Of a stretch of DNA of 64,000 bases, positions 1 through 12,871 are shown one piece after another. Position 1 is the first letter of the stretch. The number at the start of each line of letters is the position of its first letter. The stretch comes from Sipunculus nudus (Eukaryota > Annelida > Sipuncula > Golfingiida > Sipunculidae). The stretch covers positions 28,318,714 through 28,382,713 of the forward strand of contig CM049320.1 of NCBI GenBank assembly GCA_026874595.1, read 5' to 3'. Under the pieces are notes generated by a model. It was not told the DNA's origin. It was given only the letters and a program-made list of their open reading frames with translations, and searched no databases. The translations under genes were made by a program, and so were the position numbers.

Positions 1-170
1 CCATTTTGCGATCACTGTGTTCATGTTGCTTAAAATTAACTAAATAAACTGATACCTGATGTATCAAATCCTGTCAATGTTAATAAGACAATTTTAAAGA
101 AAAATTCCAATATACATTTAAAATGCCTGAATCTATATTATAATACACTAAGTATGGGATATAAAGTTAA

Positions 171-1363
171 CTATAGACATTTCTTGCGGTGCCATAGTAT
201 CCACAGACAATTAATCCCCCCCCCCCCCCTTTAAGAAAAGGCCCCCAATCTTCAGCAGTATATACTGACACTTGACAAGCCACCATGGTTTCTTCCACCT
301 ATCAACTTGAGAAACAATATTTTTCACCAAATATTGGGGCCAATATGGTGAATCACTCTTCAGAAAAGGGGATTAATTTATACTATAAAAATGGTAAGGG
401 AGGTGGCGCTACCTGTCTGGTTGACGAGAAAACTCTCCAAGATGGATGTACATGCCTAATTTCAGACCAACACATTGAAAAACTCCTCAGATATGAGCTA
501 TTTTCACCTGAAGCAAATGTTCAAATGGAAGCCCCATGAAAATGATTGCAGATGGGGCCACCAGTCTTAAACATGGGATGAGGTATCCAAGATCTATGGA
601 TATGCACATTTTCAGCCCAATCTGTCCATTAGTTTTTTTAATTATAATGCTCTAAGTATTGTCAAGTGGCAATGATTGGGTAATAAAAGGCGTGAAATCA
701 AGAAAAGGACAGGTGGCACCACCTGTCTTCCGCAGAAGAAAGGCTATTCAAGATCTTCAGTCAATTTGATTTTTGGACAAATCCATGCATCCCTTATTGA
801 GATATTTAAGAATTTGTGTGATTTTCCCCAAAAATCAACCTATTCAATGTCAAGACACTTTCCAAGAAAGGTTAGGACCCCAATTTTAATATACATCATC
901 CCATAACCCATGTCTATGTATATGCATTATATGAAAAAAATCTGTCCATTATTATTTTACTTATAATTCTCACAGTACTGTAATGTGGCATTGATGGGGG
1001 TACTGAAAGGCACAAAAACAAGATAAGGATAATAGGTGGGCCCACCAGTTTCTGGTAAATGACAACACTATCAAAGATCTTTGGTCAACTTGATTTTTGG
1101 ATCAATCCATGCAAGATTTCTTGAGAAATTTAAGAATTGTTGTTATTTTCCCCCGAAAATGATACCTATTCAAGGTCAAGGTCACTCTCCAAGTAAAGGT
1201 CATGACCCCATTTAATAGGCTTCGTCGTCTCACCCATATCTATGCTAAGTTTGGTAAAAATCCATGAAATATTTTTTGAGTAATTGCGTCCAAAAAATCT
1301 CTGCAGAGGCGGCAGCGTGACCTTGCTTGAACCATAGTATCCTGACTTTGTCTGGGGATATAA
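171..1363 (-). mobile_element. Helitron-like non-autonomous element, family 2, copy 1
   Basis: Read on the minus strand, it begins TTATATCCCCAGACAAAG and ends with a copy of the same motif (CTGTGGATACTATGG) followed by GGCACCGCAAG and a tail near CTATAG. The body holds about three diverged units of roughly 320 bp, each with a GGTGGC-GCCACC-type core (near 401, 709 and 1034) and phrases such as CCAATCCATGCA and AAGGTCA. A poly-C run (about 217-231) lies just inside the left end. The same architecture recurs at 52,598-54,552. No protein is encoded; open stretches at 285-539 and 676-906 are repeat sequence. Termini and an A/T insertion point suit a Helitron2/Helentron-type HINE. Exact ends are inferred by comparing the copies. 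Confidence 0.72.
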
Positions 1364-1457
1364 TTACAAATTATCCTTCGCCGTATATGGAGTAGCAACA
1401 CACTAATACCCAGAGTAAAACTTGCAAATAATTTTGGGCTATGTTTACGCTCTTTAC

Positions 1458-1503
1458 ACAGCGCTTTAACTATAGGCCTACTTCCTATATGGTAAAGCGC
1501 TGT
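1458..1503. repeat. Two-tier inverted repeat (hairpin)
   Basis: ACAGCGCTTTA (1458-1468) is perfectly inverted as TAAAGCGCTGT (1493-1503). Inside it, TATAGG and CCTATA form a second inverted pair, giving a stacked stem of 11 plus 6 bp around a short loop. It lies between the Helitron-like element and the promoter-like island. Its function is not evident. Confidence 0.7.
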
Positions 1504-2147
1504 TTATTATGACCTCGTATCCTGAATTGCTACACCAGAGGGGAGCACTGTATTTTTGTCCAATCAGATGAGACCTTGTGCTGGAAGACACGACCAAGCG
1601 AGAAATACACGGAGCCAATAATGTTCACTTCGTTTTGAGTGTCAGCTCATCGCCCCAGTAACCATATGAACAGGCCACAGGCTCAGAGAGAATTGCCGCA
1701 GACGTGGTTAACTTAGGGCCTTGGGCATATGTATAGGATGCCCGGTCGGGGAGCTGTAATTCAAACGAAACGTAACAACAAAGGCTGCGAGCACACCTCG
1801 CTGGCTGGTTTCAGTTCTGCAGACACCAGACACATGGCTACGCTAACACAGTCATACTGTCAGATTCGAATCGGTCGAAGATGCGAGAATGCAGAGGAAA
1901 CAATTAAAATTTGAACGTAAACTTGTCTTCAAACGGCGCTTGAAGTGCAGCTATGGGCGGAGCCAGGATGCCTGTCTCGTGTTTGTTTATTGGCATCTGG
2001 TTGGCTGCTTGTCACATCATACGCACGTTTTGTTCAGCGGACAACAAACCTCCATCTGGTGTCTAAATATATCATAAACGGTCAAGGCTGGCAGCGTGAA
2101 AATCAGTTGCTTCTTTTGAAGCGTAAGATTTCCGCTGCCTCGGGAGG
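1490..2147 (+). promoter_or_regulatory. Promoter-like CpG-richer island with possible first exon
   Basis: This stretch is richer in GC and CpG than its AT-rich surroundings and is not repetitive within the window. It contains CCAATCAG at 1560-1567, CCAAT at 1615-1619, a GC box GGGCGG at 1955-1960 and a TATA-like TAAATATATCATA at 2064-2076. A possible splice donor GGGAGG|GTAGGC falls at 2147/2148. An open frame from 1945 runs into the donor (67 codons, starting MQLWAEPGCLSRVCLLASGW); its hydrophobic start could be a signal peptide, but I recognise no family and it may be 5' UTR. Without transcript data this is a candidate only; an unannotated conserved non-coding element is the alternative. 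Confidence 0.33.
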
Positions 2148-2405
2148 GTAGGCTATGTTATGTTCTCCAGCTGTTATCACCTATATATACAAGTGAATAT
2201 AACAGAACATTAATTCCAATATATTAATAAATTGTCTATACACTCATAATTTCACTGCTTTTTTTAAACTGCACAATGCACACTAGTACATATAAATTTG
2301 ACAATCAGTTAGATAAAAGGTTTAAATATTTTTCTAACTCAAAAGTACAAACACAGTTACATGTCAAGGCTTTTAAATATGAGTACTACCTGAATTATAT
2401 GAAAA

Positions 2406-3164
2406 ATATATGTATGTCGAGGGAAGAATGAGAATTTGTTAAGGTTCAGAAACTTCCCAGGAAAAATGATAATTCTCATTCTTCCTGAGAAAAATGAGAA
2501 TCAAGAGATGATTTGAAATGATTCCTGTTCTTCAGGGAAAAATAAGAATTCCAGTCTGTTCTGGGCAAATTGTGAATTCTCATTTTTCCAGGGAGAGACA
2601 GAAGTTCAGTTTTGTAATTGAAACCTGGGAAAAATGAGAATTCTCATTGATCCCGGGAAGAACATGAATCAACAGTAATCATTTATGGCAAACTTTAACT
2701 CCTACTTTTTAAAATGTTTTATGTTTATCTTACTTCTTTTTCAGAAAGAAACTTTGATTATAATTCTTTCACATTAATTCTGAGCTGTTCAATAGTTAAA
2801 ACAATAAATATACACTCACATCAAATAGAATTATGTGAATATAATATAATATGAAGCTTACATTTTTAAGTTGAGAAAAGTTATATATATATATATATTA
2901 AACAAGTTTCTTAATTTTTTGGTATTATTATCATTATAAAAGCTAGGGCAGGTTCTTGAGATTACGAGTATAAGAAGCTGGAAAATATGGGAATTCCCAT
3001 TCTTCCCGGGACAAAACAGAATTCTCAATTGTCCTGGGGAAAATGAGAATCAAGTGATAGTATGAATTGTTTCCCATTCTTCGCAGAAAAAATGAGAATT
3101 CTCATTCTTCCTGGGAAGATTCTGGATCTTCCCAGATTCTCATTCTTCCTTGACATGCATATAC
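2406..3164. mobile_element. Inverted-repeat element rich in GAGAATTCTC palindromes
   Basis: The ends match as an imperfect terminal inverted repeat of about 25 bp: TATATGTATGTCGAGGGAAG at the left and the complement of CTTCCTTGACATGCATATA at the right. The interior repeats GGGAAGAATGAGAATTCTC-like phrases in both orientations; the perfect 16-bp palindrome AATGAGAATTCTCATT occurs at 2633-2648 and 3091-3106. A central AT-rich part (about 2690-2960) is unrelated. No transposase is present. I could not define a clear target duplication, so the superfamily is unknown. Confidence 0.6.
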
Positions 3165-5760
3165 TAAGTATATGTAATGAAAGGGCAAGAGGGACCCCTA
3201 ACTGTGGTATCATTCTGAATAAAATTATTAAATTAATTCCCATATGAAATACTCAAATCTGTGTTTTAATGTGATCTGGCAGAATGTAAAGGCTGACAAA
3301 TGTGTTGTTTTTTAGGAGGAAATTTATTTCCTATAAACTAATGGCTGAAATTAATGGTAATTATACCTCTTAAGATAAATAAATTATTCAATGTTTTAAT
3401 GTTAAATCTATTTATATAGCCTATGATTTCCCCATTGTGCATATATGTCTTAATCTGTCTGATTTCAATGAACAATTAATAATTGATAATATGCTAAAAA
3501 ATGATTAATATATGAAGGAAATACATTTCTTGGTAATGGTTAAGATCTTAATTAACTTTACTTAATTACCATGCATCGTTCTATTTATAGTACTGTCTCA
3601 TTTTCAAACTGCAAGCACCTCAGGTAATTAAACTGTAATAATTATACTACTTATCACAAAGAAATCCATAATTAATTCTTATTTTACCAACAAAATAAAT
3701 TAAAAATATTATCTGTGAAATATATGAAATATACATGCATGCATCCTTTAAAAACAACCTTTTATAAAATATTAATATATATTTATTATATATATATTTA
3801 TTTAAAGTTCTTTGTTTGTATAATCCGAATAAAAATCGGTAATTTTGGAGTTCTGCTTGATAGGCAGCTTGTCTGCATATTTTCTCTCAGTTTAGATTCT
3901 AAAACTGCTGATAACAACTGAATTATTTTCTTTAGTTATTATTCAACACTTCAGTTATTGCAAAGAGTGAACATATGTTTAAGAATATACACAATGTCAA
4001 TGATAAATAAATATAGGACTATAGTTAATCGACAAGAAAATACAATACACAATCAGCTCAAATTTTCACTCTTAATTCAGATTGAGAATCTGTTGGAATC
4101 TGCCACATGCACACAGAAATGAAGTCTAATGATCACACAACTGCCTCATATTCTGTAATTGCCAAAATGCAAAGAGATAGCCATTAATCTTAAACAGATT
4201 TTGGACAAATAAACAAAACAAAGAAATTTAAGAGAACATGAAATAATTAATTTACTGTCATGCATCTTAAAAATAAGACAATCAGCTGGAAAATTGTGTT
4301 AATCAGAAAAAGATTACCTTAAATTGTGGTACCACAGAACAGTCAATTGTGTTCATCTTTCAGTTAGGATTTTATCACTTGACACTGTGTTATTTATTTC
4401 AATACAAATGTACTGTATATCAATAATTCTTGTGGGCTGAATTATTTTTTATAACTGCTCAAATGATAATATCATGTGTTGAAATTATACCTGAATGATA
4501 GATTTAATTGCAGATGCTTAGATGTAAATGAAACAAATCTGTACAAGTATAATGAAAATTGTCTTTTTGCAGGTGATTTTTATGTGCATGCATTCATTTT
4601 TATAATGTTTGAAATCATGCTTTCTTCACTGTAAGTTCACTTAATTACAAAATGCTGGATAATGTACTGGTAATGTATATTCTTAATAAAGTCGTAATAG
4701 TCATATAATCACCAGCATTAGTTTGCCTTTCCAATCTTATCTATTTTGTATCATGATAATCTGTGAAGTTGGTGTCATTTTAAAAATATTTCAAATCATC
4801 TCAAGCATAGAGGATGGGTATATACATGTATACAGGTCTATGCTTATCAATGGCTCAAGTCCAAATCGCAAAAGAAGTGTGCTTTATTCAAATATATATA
4901 CATTATTCAATTATGCAATGGTATCACAGACAGATTATCTGCTGACCTAGGATTATATTTCAATCTTCTTTCTAGCTCTACAAACATCAATATTTGATTA
5001 TAAAAAAGTGATCACTAGACATGCATAAACTAAAATAGCAATGTAGCCTTTGTAATCTGCAGGATTATAAAGGGGCTTGACAAAATAAGTATATAACTAC
5101 AACCATCATGATAAAAACTTCCAACAAAACATAAATATGATATAATTTTTGTGTAATGCATCTAACAGATAATTGATAAAAAGTATTATGCAATTTAAGC
5201 TGATGTATATGCAGCCATATATAGTTTTGTAGTAGATTTGAAATAAAACATCTTATGTACTATACACTAAACAATGGTACATGTGTAAAACAATTAATAA
5301 TTTGTAAAATCAATTTTAACACTTGCTTTACTACCTATACATATATGATCATAAATTATATTTTTATTGAAATCATTCATTTGGTTGTTATCTTGATAGT
5401 TCACCATCCTCATATTATTTTTATTATTATTATTATTAGTAGTAGTAGAAATAGTATTATTAGTAGTATAGTAATATTACATAACAATAATTATTATTAT
5501 CATTAATAGTATTATATTATTCTTAGTCTTTCACTGACAATTTATTCTACAATACCAATTTTATTTATAGTTTGAATCACCATTTTTATCATAATTATAA
5601 TATTATACGTATGAATAATTACTATAAGGTTAGTTATTGCTATCATATAGTATAGAAGAGGCAGTGATAAGACTATGTTGACTTTTTATAATACTTGGCA
5701 AATTATCTAGTAGATAAATAACTAAAACAAAAAACTAAACTTCCTGATCGCAGAAAAAGT
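3165..5760. other. AT-rich non-coding stretch
   Basis: Very AT-rich DNA with many stops in all frames and no recognisable exon, RNA or transposon. The only structured part is the trinucleotide tract listed separately near 5,412-5,470. Confidence 0.6.
5412..5470. repeat. ATT/AGT trinucleotide microsatellite
   Basis: Imperfect (ATT)n passing into (AGT)n, then interrupted ATT/AGT triplets. Confidence 0.8.
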
Positions 5761-6461
5761 GCCATCAGGGCCACAGTATGCTGATGTAACAACAGCGGCC
5801 ATGCCAGCTCAGTCAAAAACATCTGCGCGCTGCCATAAACTATATAAATGGCACATTTATAGTTTACGGTATAGTATATAAATATTACCTACAGGGCGGA
5901 CACCAGCCTCCAGTATTCAGTGCCTGCTGTCATGGTCTATATAAATCTATTTTCCCAGTAAACAATTTTGTTTAGGAGACCATCATTTATAATACAGGTC
6001 AAAGGTCATGTCGTATGTTAAGAAAGGTCAAACTCACTGCATAAATCAACTTCATGAACACACACATATAAAATCTCACAGTTGTGTCATTCACGCTAGA
6101 GGTAACATCATTTTTCAATTAACATGGACAGACTTGTAATAATTACAGTTCTATGATTTTAACCTGTCAAAATTATTAAAGATATTTTCTAATATATTTT
6201 TGTCATGATTTTATTTAAATTACACATTTGTGCACCACTGTCAAAATTATAGCATTGGCAAGGCATCATGGTATTCAAGTTCATTGTATCCCTGACATGC
6301 ATGGAATTCTTATTATATTCGGTGTAAATTGTATGTTCTGATTTTGTGCTAGATATGGTGCATGACTTAATATAATATATCACAGGTGGAAGGTCTGGTA
6401 TTATATATACATATAACTGCTCCAAATTTGATATTGATATGTTTAAATATTGTGTTATATG
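5761..6461. other. Non-coding stretch, nothing recognised
   Basis: Short moderately GC-rich patch at 5,760-5,940, then AT-rich sequence. No TIR pair, RNA or coding frame could be supported. Confidence 0.5.
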
Positions 6462-6508
6462 TCATAACATATGACATAAGATTCATTGTGTTATGTCATA
6501 TGTTATGA
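6462..6508. repeat. Perfect 18-bp inverted repeat
   Basis: TCATAACATATGACATAA (6462-6479) is exactly inverted at 6491-6508, with an 11-nt loop. Each arm is itself nearly palindromic (TATGTCAT/ATGACATA). It may be a hairpin remnant of a small foldback element. Confidence 0.85.
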
Positions 6509-6724
6509 TGTGTTTTGTCATGTTATGCTATATATTTTCTATTTATGTTACAAGATCAATTATTAATGATGAATATAATGTGAATAAAATACAAGGCTGT
6601 TCAAAAGTATAAATTTTCATCATGGTTTATATTATTATATTATATTATATTATTTATACTTTTTCTCTCTATATCTTCCTCAGGCACAAATATTTACTAA
6701 ACTGTCAATACTTAACAAAAACAG

Positions 6725-6729
<5 letters not shown>

Positions 6730-6796
<67 letters not shown>
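6730..6796. repeat. (TA)n microsatellite
   Basis: Uninterrupted TA dinucleotide run of about 66 bp. Confidence 0.97.
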
Positions 6797-6798
<2 letters not shown>

Positions 6799-7777
6799 CT
6801 CAACATCTCTTACAAACCCCCTTCAAAATATAATGGACTATTCCAAGCATTATAGTAGGGGTTGTCAGTGTGTGACCTGGAGGGGTGGCAAGTTCCAGAA
6901 CATATGAAGGCAATTACTGTGAATCATGAACCTTTTCATCAGCATCAAAGGACAACCAGTTTGGTGAAGAAACAATGAGGCTTCAATTTTTGCCCAGGTC
7001 AGATGCTTTTCTCATGGACTGATGAATTAGGGGCTGTCATTGGCAAATGAATAATGTATAAGCATCCCCTTTCAGAGTATCTGCATCCAAGCTACCTTTT
7101 TCCAGCAATAGCTATCTATTAATACCACAAAATGAATTTTCTTTCAAGCTGCATTATAATGCTAAAGTTAGAGAGGCATTTGATGTGTGAATTTTTTGGG
7201 TAAAATAACTAAAATGCACCATGGCAGGTGCCAATCAAACTGACAAGACCCGCCCATTAATTTTATTAAGCCCCGCCCACTGGCTGATTATTTTGCCATC
7301 ACCTGATGTTGGGGGATCAATATTTATTTGAATATTAATTATAGAATCTATGATTCTACCACTGCTACAGATATTTTGCTGCACCTCATAAAACACCTAC
7401 AGAAGCAACATCACCATGGCAACGTCAAATATTGACATTTTAGCGCTTATTTACGACCAAAATCTCATGACAATTTTTTTTCAGTTTGCATGGATGCCAA
7501 TACCTACAATACTGAATCTAATATATTTTTATCAGCTTCTACAATTTTCCTTAAAATCTGATCTATGGTTGCTTTTTGTCTCCTTAATAACTATATTGAA
7601 CCAAAATATGGCTTTTACTTTCTTGCTTTCACCATTTAACTGAAGGGCGCCCATTATCCTTATACTTGCTTTAGTTATTTAAAAAGGCCAGACTGACATA
7701 TACTGGTATAATACTGAATGCTGGCATTTTTTTTTTTCATTTCATGTTATTTATTGGTAGGGGTGTTGGATCGTCAA
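6797..7777. other. Non-coding stretch
   Basis: Mixed-composition DNA. Two similar phrases, ACCCGCCCATTAA and GCCCCGCCCACTGG, occur near 7,250-7,285; these are GC-box-like but have no promoter context. No gene is supported. Confidence 0.5.
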
Positions 7778-8212
7778 TACTGTGGTTGGCTTCATATTCG
7801 CGAGGCTGAAATTTCGCGATATCTCCATTTTGAACATTTTGCCAGGGTTTCATTTTCGCGATATCACCACAACCTATATAAAATCATTGTTAAAGCCATA
7901 CCTGTTTGTATTATAAAATGAGAATAAGTCATGAGTTTGTGATATTCACTCATATAACGATGGGCCCGTATACACAACACAGGATGTTTAGTTCAAATTT
8001 TAAGGGAACGTTTTCCCTATTCCTGCATGAATGTAATTTATTATAAAATTTCTCACTGTTCTAACCTATTCACATTCAAGTATTGTTACACTCAACAAAA
8101 AGGACATACTTAATTGGGCCAATATTTCCCGAGGGTTTCATTTTCACGATTATTCCCCATTCGCGAATATCGCGAAATTAAAACCCTCACAAACAAAAAG
8201 GCAACCACAGTA
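7778..8212. mobile_element. MITE with TACTGTGGTTG termini, best copy
   Basis: Terminal inverted repeats TACTGTGGTTGGCTT (left) and AAGGCAACCACAGTA (right) match at 14 of 15 positions. Just inside are GCGAGG and GCGAAA motifs in opposite orientation: TTCGCGAGGCTGAAATTTCG at the left, and the complement of a GCGAGGGTTTCA phrase at the right. TA at both tips could be a TA target duplication, as in Tc1/mariner-type MITEs, but could equally be part of the TIR. No transposase is encoded. Related copies in the window: 11,668-12,160, 12,430-12,871, 18,710-19,108 (partial) and 37,512-37,896. Confidence 0.75.
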
Positions 8213-11200
8213 TTTGACTGTTTCACTTTTGTTTATTCCTTTTTTTATATTTCTTACTCTAATTTATGGATGTAATGCAAAAAATGTACAAAATAATTCA
8301 TGAGTACAAGAAGACATGAATGTAAGTCAAGTGAACATTGTAATAACTGTTTGTTGACAGCATGACAAATTCAGACATGAATTTTAGGCCAATACAGCAT
8401 GATGAGAAAGACTTTACTAATGAATAAGCTGAGGCTGAAATCAATAGATGTATTATGTACCTAATTTATTTGGCTTCCCTCAAGCCAACATAAAGCAATA
8501 TAACAATCAAATCTGTTAAAGAAGATAAATCTAGTTGGGTAAAGATTTACCAAAATATGAAGCTGTCACAAAACGCTTGAGATCTAAGAAATAATCCCTT
8601 CGCCCAACCTCTTTGGGCCCCAGGTGTTCAACTGGCCAAATAATGCATGGATGTGGTATGTCTGTGTGTCGGACCCTAGTAATCTGTTGTTTACATACAG
8701 CAGCACCTGGGTATCAGCTAAGTCATGGCTCATACAAACGCACTTGAAAACGACAAAATAGCCGTTGAAAATGACAACATATTATACAAAAACCACTTAT
8801 TCTGTTGCCACACCAGGTTATGAAGTAAGCGTTCAGGTTAAACTGTTATGACTAACATTTAAGACACAAGGTTTACCAGAGTATATGAACTAAATAAGAT
8901 GAAAAAAACATGCATGTGATGGGTACAGATGATTTTTATGCACCAAGAGAATGCTTCTTTAATGTATACAAAGATGCTCCACATGTGTGAAACATATACT
9001 CTGTTGTCACTTTCAAAAAGTGTGTATGTACAAGGTGAAAATCGCATATGTTCACCACCCCATGGAGTCACATGATCACCCTGCTGTAACACGGGGCTCA
9101 AAAATAGCAAAATTTCCTACTGGCCATAGGGGTCCAACAAGGTAGAAAATTTACTGGATCCCCAATTATTTTTATGGACCCTGAATTTTTTTCATAAATA
9201 TAATGTCCTTTTTTTCAGTATTACGTTTGATAAAAGTATAATGTATTGTACAATTTTGCACACATTTTCCTATAAATATTCATGAAGGGTAGCTTACATG
9301 GGAAGTAACCAGATGATGCTATCCTTTAATGTAAACAAATAAAATATTTGCTTGAAATCTGTGAAAATGTTATATAAATCAAACACCCTCAAAATACATA
9401 CTTTCAGGGGCAGTTGGGGTTGTGTAAACCATATTTTGCCAGACCCGTGTTAAAACGGTCAGCATATTCCAGTAGTCTAGCTGGCACTTATTTCTCACCC
9501 TGAAAAAGATTTTAAGCTGAGCAGTGCTGAAGAAATGATAGTGTGAACTATCTGTAATTATGTAATTATAGCACCTGGCTTAAATTATTACACAACAACA
9601 TTCTGAAAAGTGAACTGTATGCTGTCAAGTACCTTAAATTATGAAACAGGATCTTAAATGCACTACCCCAAAGACGGTACTATTAACAATAATCCTTAAA
9701 AGTAAGTAGGGGCACAATGGGATAAATAAATCAATGATTTAATGCTGCCATAAATCACGGTGGATCTAGGCTATTAATCTTCCCCTCTGGGGTCTGGCTG
9801 TCCTGTGCTGGACCAGCCCTGCCAAGTCTGCTGAGTCAGCGGTAAATCTCTGCCCCCTGGGGGATCCAGATTCTGGACAAATGACTGCAAACATTGTGGA
9901 TAATTTGCTTGCCAGGTGCCCCTAGGATGCTGTCCATACAGACTGACTGTGATAGCCTAACAATACACTCACCACTATCACAACATGCCATAAATAAAAC
10001 TAGTACCCTAGCTGGCTGTATTGAACAAATCAATGCCTTCTGGTTTAAACATCAGCACACATTCTGCATAAATTATAAACATCAGCACATATTCTGCATA
10101 AATTATAAACATCAGCATACATTCCGCATAACTTATTTAAGCCTGAGGCAGTTAAAGGTTGGGTTTTATTATTTTATTTAAATGACAGACCCATGGCCTG
10201 CAGTGGCACCATTTATTGACAGTGAATGACGAAAATCATGTAATAATATTTGATAAGAATGATATGATATTATTCAACTTTATTATGGATTACAAGTTTT
10301 ATATACAGGGGGCTAGGAATAATCCAGACATCATAACCTGGCTGTTGGTAGTACTAGTACATTGGAGCTCAAATCTCTGAGGTTCAATAAAGTTTTCACC
10401 ATTTGTCTCAGAAGCTGTGGTTGGTTCAAACAAAGGACCTTCAATGCACCAGGCTACCTCCAACCTAAGATCTAGTGTTACAGATTATGTACACAATTTA
10501 AGTGGCATAAATTAACCTAAAAAAATTTGAGTGATGCATTAAAATGTCAAGAGCAAGAGATGTATTTCAAAGTAATAACGAGTTCAAAGCTGGTGGTTAT
10601 TTCAGGGTGAACCATATCTATCATTTCTGATACATACCTTACATAGCGATATATAAAAGGTAGCAAAAAAAGTTTGTAACAGTGGTAGAATTAATAAACA
10701 CACTTGGCATCAATAAAGAGGTGTAGCTTAGAAAGAAAACATAAACAGAAAAAGAAGTTCAAGAATTTACAGTACCAACGCATTTACAGAGCTGCTTTTA
10801 TGCAAACAATTTAAAATACCAATGCATTTATAAAGTTACCTTTCAGGACACAATGAGAAATTTATAGTATTACGAAGATTACCAACCTTCTATTTTCTCT
10901 TACAGCAAGAATAACATTCAGTTGGCTGCTACAGCACTGTAAGGGTATAAATGGTACATACAATAGCAGGAAGACCGTCTTAGTCAGCAGTACTCTCTAT
11001 TAACGTGCATGTGTTCCCACTGTGGTCTGTCGTGCACCTGTGGCCCTCACCCCAACAAAACACCTACTCGCTTCCATATGCTGAAAGTTTGCGGGGAACA
11101 ACAAATATCCACAAAAACCACATTGCAGTGCTTGACCTTGACACCTGACCTTCCTGGTTTCCAGACAACGATCTGCCCTATCTTGGGTTGCTTTGTATGT

Positions 11201-11667
11201 AGTGGAGTTTCAAGAATGTAAAGTAATATCGCACTTATGTGATGTCATGACACAATGAAGTACGCTCTGTAAACCCTGCGTGTGTAATCATTTGATGTCG
11301 GGATTTAAGTTCCCCCTGACACTACAGTGCCAAAACACTTTATAACGCTCAATGCTCAGTGTAATCGGAACTTACTTGCCATTTCTAATTTTTTAAAATT
11401 CTATGCTATTTGGGCTATATAATATTTTTCACCTATCAGGATGGGGCCAGTAAAGTACATGAGGCTATCTCTTGAAAGAGGATGACAATATGATCACATG
11501 ATGTATTTTTTTTAATCCTATAGGATATTGGGTTTTCTATACATGTAGCTATCAAGGATCTAGAAGGCGGTCAGAGGACCTTTCTTTAACCTCTGCTGAC
11601 GTTCTGGATTACCAGGATTTTACCAGGGTACTGATCAAACTAAGGTGTGTGCTATGTAAGTAGGAAA
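8213..11667. other. Long non-coding stretch
   Basis: No exon, RNA gene or TIR pair could be supported. Slightly more complex patches at 8,590-8,760 and 9,780-10,000 could be conserved non-coding DNA but carry no diagnostic motif. A short 30-bp tandem repeat is listed separately. Confidence 0.5.
10047..10136. repeat. 30-bp tandem repeat, three copies
   Basis: Three near-identical units beginning AAACATCAGCACACATTCTG follow one another exactly 30 bp apart. The open frame through them reads KHQHTFCINY three times, a by-product of the repeat. Confidence 0.9.
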
Positions 11668-12160
11668 TTCTGTGGTCAGCTTTTTGTTTATGAGGGTTTC
11701 AAATTCACATTATTTGCGAAAAAGGAAATCACTGCAAAAAATAAAATCTTGGTGTATAAGAAGCTCCAATGACAAAGGAGAATGATTGTTCATACTTCAG
11801 CCTCAATGGCATCTCATTAAAATTATCAATATCTGTAGCATCGCAAAGCAAAAGTATTATCAATATATACCATCGTTTTTTGTTATCCCCAAATCAAAGA
11901 TTGATATTAGAATTTATATCTTTTATATTATCTGACAATAATGAGCAGGAATTTTTAATTGTTTGATGGTTACAGGGTCCTTCTCAAATCATAAAGATTT
12001 TTACATCTGTATAAAAAAAAATTCCATACAATACAGGCTATATATACTCTTGTGTAGTTTATTGTATGGTCACTATGGTGGGACTGCTAAAAACAAACCC
12101 TTGCAAAACACTGAAAAAGTGAAAATTGACCAATTTGAATATATGAAGTCAATCACAGTA
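11668..12160. mobile_element. MITE of the TACTGTGG family, second copy
   Basis: Left end CTGTGGTCAGCTTTTTG followed by a GAGGGTTTCAAATTC phrase; right end GAAGTCAATCACAGTA. The ends match each other and those of the 7,778 copy with several mismatches. The interior differs, so this is an older or alternative subtype. No protein. Confidence 0.55.
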
Positions 12161-12429
12161 TTTGAATTCGAACTGAAAGAAATGTGTGCAACAGTTCATC
12201 AACTCAACAGCTGCATCACTGGTCAGCTCTGCCCACCAGGGCAAAGGTGGTTTTTTATACCAGTCAATGACAACAGTCTCGCCCTTAGAGGGGATATCCA
12301 GGTTACACTATCTTACAATGGTGAAGAAAAGCTTTTTGCATGGAGCAATTAAGGAATAATCTATATGTATAAGAATATAGTGTCATAATATTTGCCTCAT
12401 TTTCAAATTTCTTATTTTTTCCCCCCTTA

Positions 12430-12871
12430 ATTTTAGCCTCTTTTTTGCGAGGGTTTCAAATTTGCTGTATTCTTGAACAGGAGATTACTGCAAAAATAAT
12501 ACCTTTGTGAATTAGACGCCATACCTACACATGTGGACAGTAATTTATTCTACATCCTCAATAAAATCTCCTGTATATTGTGCCTGTAACGTAAATATTA
12601 GCACACACTGTATGTTTCCTGTAACTCAAACACTGATAATTTAAATAATATCAATTCTTTGTTATACGACTGCAAGAGAATTTGTTTGTTCCCTCGGCTC
12701 TTCATGCAATGGTTACGGTTGTGCCCGTACAGATTAGGTATTTGATATTATAATGGTTCTGTAAATTGTGTAATTTCCTGTATGGTATCCAAAAAATTAA
12801 ACCCTTGCAAAACACAGTAGATATGAAAATAGCAAATAATTAACCTCCTGAATACATAGCCAACCACAGTA
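12430..12871. mobile_element. Degenerate MITE of the TACTGTGG family
   Basis: The right end AGCCAACCACAGTA is clear (finishing near 12,871). At the left the family phrase GCGAGGGTTTCAAATT (about 12,447) is present, but the terminal repeat is eroded. An ACCCTTGCAAAACAC phrase near the right end matches the complementary internal motif. Confidence 0.45.

Noticed and set aside
11963-12352. 129-codon plus-strand open frame
   Set aside because: It starts inside a MITE and runs across its end; no family recognised and no splice or promoter support. The last ~55 codons read passably, so a decayed exon cannot be fully excluded.
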